Below are positions 5,301-6,381 of a DNA stretch of 6,381 nucleotides, piece by piece (within the stretch, counting starts at the first letter, position 1; every line of letters starts with the position of its first letter). Under the pieces are notes generated by a model. The model saw nothing but the letters and a program-made list of their open reading frames with translations. It was not told the DNA's origin and made no database searches. A program made the translations under genes and the position numbers. The DNA is from Planctomycetota bacterium (GTDB taxonomy: Bacteria; Planctomycetota; Phycisphaerae; UBA1845): assembly GCA_022563055.1 (NCBI GenBank), contig JADFOB010000078.1, positions 1 through 6,381 of the forward strand. The letters run 5' to 3'.

Positions 5301-6381
5301 GCCGGGCCGCAGACGCTACAGACTTTCCCGGTCACATGCGCGCGTGTGGGAGAGTACGATTGTGCCGTCGACTTGACACTGACTGTGGCCAAGTTGCATC
5401 GCCTTGTCGTAGCGGCGCAGCAGCGCAGCGCCGATGCCATCCGATCCCAAATCGAGGATCGCATCAAAGCAGCCTCTCTCAAGGCGAAACTCACCGTGAT
5501 GCCGACGCGGATCGGGGATCCGGTTGACCGGCTCGGGTTTACACTCAAGACGAGAAAACAGGATCCGCTCGAGTTCGCCGCCACCTGGAACTTGGAGAAG
5601 TTCGCCCTGATCCTCCCGGACCAGTGGGAGAACGCCGTGGATCACCACCTGCTCGCCTCGGCGGATGAAGCGCAATCGCAGGAAGGCCACCGACGAAAAG
5701 CGATCGCCGTGGTCGGCTCCTTGATTGTCTTGGTAGGTTTGGTCATCACCTGGATCGCTTGGTCAACCGACCCCCTGCCGGCTCTCCGCGTCGAGTTCGA
5801 GGCGTTTAGCGAACAAGCCCGGAAGATCGAAGGGCAACTGGAGAATCCGACACATGCACAACTTAAGAGCATGAATCAAGGGAGGGCGGTCGAGACGCTC
5901 ACCGGCGAGCTGCGCGCTTTTCTTGACAGTCTTGGGAAAAACGCGCCGACACTCGCGCACAGCGCGGCGGAGGTGCTGGATCAGCTCGATGGATGGCAGC
6001 GCAGCCTCGCCATCTACGCTAAAGCGCTGGATCCGGGGGGTCTGGAACTCTCCGACCAGACCAAACGGCTCGAAGCCGCTCGGCGTGCGTGGCCAACGGC
6101 GCACGTGCAGGCGTCACTTGCCCGGCTGCGCGACTTCGACACGCTTGAACCTCTCTGGGATGAGTTCTTCGCGGCGAAGGATGCCGCTTTTGCGAAGCTC
6201 GACCCTCGACTACAGAGAGCGTTGGATTTGGTGGACGCCCCTGGCGACGATCCTATATTGCAGAGCGCCGTAGAGGACTTCAAGGCGTCGCGGAAGACGA
6301 GGCGGGAGTTGTTCAACATTCCTCGCTGGACAGGCATTTTGGCCACTGAGCAAAAGCGCATCGAGAACGTCCACGACCTTG
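2364..6381 (+). CDS. Giant membrane-anchored pseudokinase-like protein with seven Trp-anchored helical repeats, 3' end outside window
   Basis: One frame is open without a stop for at least 1,339 residues and runs off the window. Order of parts: degenerate Ser/Thr kinase-like domain (about 40-295), seven helical repeats (about 306-725), an alpha/beta region of perhaps four modules (about 733-1098), basic HRRK then a single transmembrane helix (1113-1133), and a charged helical tail (1134 onward). With HRRK on the inside, the first 1,112 residues should be cytoplasmic and the tail extracytoplasmic. The start is the ATG at 2364, the first start after an in-frame TAG at 2346; the next in-frame ATG is some 700 nt downstream, inside the kinase fold. 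No Shine-Dalgarno sequence is visible. It lies 94 bp after the CYTH gene on the same strand. I do not recognise the full architecture. A scaffold or receptor role is inferred from the lost catalytic motifs plus the repeat and membrane parts. A long antisense frame at 2430-4019 is a shadow. Confidence 0.9.
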   Translation, partial: MAECYRRIIHRPAGVDDSSWSRLGELLSDAVDRQQELASHTKHVLRFEGGLQPLDDATGYFVEHEPATSLSIGGLFDPSAPALHEVQLVRVTAALYEALGAAQTAEGSGPKAHGTVCPGVILFAPDGTAKVTDFSLGPAVCTALGEEAYLNLAVNPVATGSPGTYVTGSWEILAREEFTRDGRLCAFIDPQKYGAQTLSAFEPVSDVIAAAFVLHLLAEHQHPYLHDDPTAHRLVEMSEFMAMGRYNGARREDLRESTNPGVRIWCDLIAKALSRIPQNRPSPKQVVDALADHLRPEEDSDLLRHQLESVETLVGDKPWDQVRQAARDLAENSAAPADVIQRANAIVVQAQANLLLEEAQRALDGANWCDAQTPIDAALNMSGLPVDLAAEVRRMNGLVESSLAMRATLDEIQERLQQVEGTEPYETVELLQRQLARLEDTGGDRALVSPIEKRVSALRADLSDRLKEALPAAQAAMEADRARAEEWIQQLESGLEGQAWDVVEKLLEDRPQVRNWPEDVLAQSHAVRRQLDQHRTEQERLDAIKTDEAAAQLWVDQLRLAVDAHQWERAQQLLGSKPNLAHWPEDLEAQADRLVPRIRAAYEKHEAQKGAREWCERLQQAVQSDDRSAAVTLLSQRPELEEWPLGALDEAAPYQRQAEQWAQDAKKEQEQLTQQNRLIQAWLDRANQASKDERWDEAVGILDAPPPLEHLPQDAQEQADKLRAFCLARTSAEAAQEFQARCEAVETVARNFVRSIVSQRFDGLIHTDAISVGVHTEAAGSNVADAEWSAEVDVGAGDDRANKAETTFAFTFQVSLEPAQVRDDDGSLRYQLIDSLTNVLRGLQKTAITEVIKPLRDGLFPQAELAASTDEPTTTMTVTVKLPDSKGDAGSVESELLWDPVGLRWSHHEPEAFVRQVLRIAADLTADRLSRDLLDASEELRPYRSILTLETSLGTLDDPATIPNLLVLECGVAIREGLAAGPQTLQTFPVTCARVGEYDCAVDLTLTVAKLHRLVVAAQQRSADAIRSQIEDRIKAASLKAKLTVMPTRIGDPVDRLGFTLKTRKQDPLEFAATWNLEKFALILPDQWENAVDHHLLASADEAQSQEGHRRKAIAVVGSLIVLVGLVITWIAWSTDPLPALRVEFEAFSEQARKIEGQLENPTHAQLKSMNQGRAVETLTGELRAFLDSLGKNAPTLAHSAAEVLDQLDGWQRSLAIYAKALDPGGLELSDQTKRLEAARRAWPTAHVQASLARLRDFDTLEPLWDEFFAAKDAAFAKLDPRLQRALDLVDAPGDDPILQSAVEDFKASRKTRRELFNIPRWTGILATEQKRIENVHDL
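2481..3248 (+). other. Pseudokinase-like domain of the giant protein (residues about 40-295)
   Basis: Landmarks of a kinase fold appear in order. A hinge-like YFVEHEP lies at 60-66. A helix E-like stretch (LVRVTAALYEALGAA, 88-102) precedes HGTVCPGVIL (113-122), which sits where HRDxKPxNIL is expected. KVTDFSLG (130-137) takes the place of KxxDFGLA. IDPQKYG (188-194) sits near the APE position. SDVIAAAFVLHLLAEHQHPY (205-224) matches the SDVxSLGxxLxELLTGxxPF helix F pattern. AKALSRIPQNRPSPKQVVDAL (up to residue 290) matches the C-lobe end with its conserved Arg (R280). Both catalytic signatures are broken: Asp of HRD is Thr115, Asn of PxN is Val120, and DFG is DFS. Upstream residues 1-40 are too short for a full N-lobe, and no GxGxxG loop or VAxK lysine is seen. 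This is motif reading by eye, not a profile search. Confidence 0.7.
3279..4538 (+). repeat. Protein-level tandem helical repeats, seven copies, in the giant protein (residues 306-725)
   Basis: Copies are anchored at residues 306, 355, 412, 487, 554, 614 and 682. In the four best copies (487, 554, 614, 682) the first position is Trp. A second aromatic or polar anchor follows at +13 (W500, W567, R627, W695), a Pro at +24 (P511, P578, P638, P706), and a WP or LP pair at +29/+30 (516, 583, 643, 711). The three earlier copies are more diverged but keep the +13 aromatic (W319, W368, Y425), and two of them keep the +30 Pro (P336, P385). Copy spacing is about 49-75 residues. The composition (Ala, Gln, Glu, Leu) suggests pairs of amphipathic helices, TPR-like in style, though no named family is recognised. 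Confidence 0.8.
4560..5657 (+). other. Alpha/beta region of the giant protein, possibly four related modules (residues 733-1098)
   Basis: A pattern of one long helix followed by alternating hydrophobic strands seems to recur with helices starting near residues 733, 829, 911 and 1010. The second and fourth modules share the most: a helix with regularly spaced basic residues, paired strands (TMTVTVKLP at 875-883; LGFTLKTRK at 1057-1065), then ESELLWDPVGLRW (893-905) beside EFAATWNLEKFAL (1070-1082). The relation between modules 1, 3 and the others is weak. No known domain is recognised. Confidence 0.45.
5700..5762 (+). other. Single transmembrane helix of the giant protein (residues 1113-1133)
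   Basis: Twenty-one uncharged residues rich in V, I, L, G and W follow the basic stretch HRRK (1109-1112) and precede STDP. It is the only clearly hydrophobic segment in the visible protein, and there is no N-terminal signal peptide. The positive-inside rule puts the N-terminal side in the cytoplasm. Confidence 0.9.

Overview
The window looks like bacterial chromosome of high-to-moderate GC, with intact genes and degenerate A/G-rich intergenic repeats. A Planctomycetota-like or similar environmental lineage is my tentative guess. It rests on the eukaryotic-type kinase fold in a giant protein, the weak or absent Shine-Dalgarno signals on some genes, and the repeat style. No marker gene fixes the taxonomy.

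Layout: 5-110 is an imperfect inverted repeat. 205-828 (minus strand) is a PilZ-domain protein with the canonical c-di-GMP-binding motifs. 829-1264 is a divergent intergenic region holding at most a weak promoter candidate. 1265-1633 (plus) is queF, the preQ0 reductase of queuosine synthesis. 1605-1680 is a 7-bp/21-bp tandem repeat that overlaps the 3' end of queF. 1697-2269 (plus) is a CYTH-domain protein of the CyaB/ThTPase superfamily. 2250-2302 is a near-perfect inverted repeat built from the same heptamer, overlapping the stop codon of the CYTH gene. From 2364 to the window edge a single reading frame stays open on the plus strand and encodes at least 1,339 residues.

The large protein is the main point of interest. 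By eye it reads as a degenerate Ser/Thr-kinase-like domain (about residues 40-295) that lacks a recognisable glycine loop and beta-3 lysine and has lost the HRD and DFG signatures. Next come seven copies of a helical repeat with rigidly spaced Trp/Pro anchors (about 306-725), then an alpha/beta region that may itself be repeated (about 733-1098), one transmembrane helix (1113-1133), and a helical, probably extracytoplasmic tail that leaves the window. I do not recognise this architecture as a named family. A membrane-anchored scaffold or signalling pseudokinase is an inference.

The three plus-strand genes are co-directional, with gaps of 63 and 94 bp occupied largely by repeats. They could be co-transcribed, but their functions (tRNA modification, triphosphate/cAMP chemistry, giant pseudokinase) do not form an obvious pathway. 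The PilZ protein and the possible cAMP link of the CYTH protein give the neighbourhood a loose signalling flavour only.
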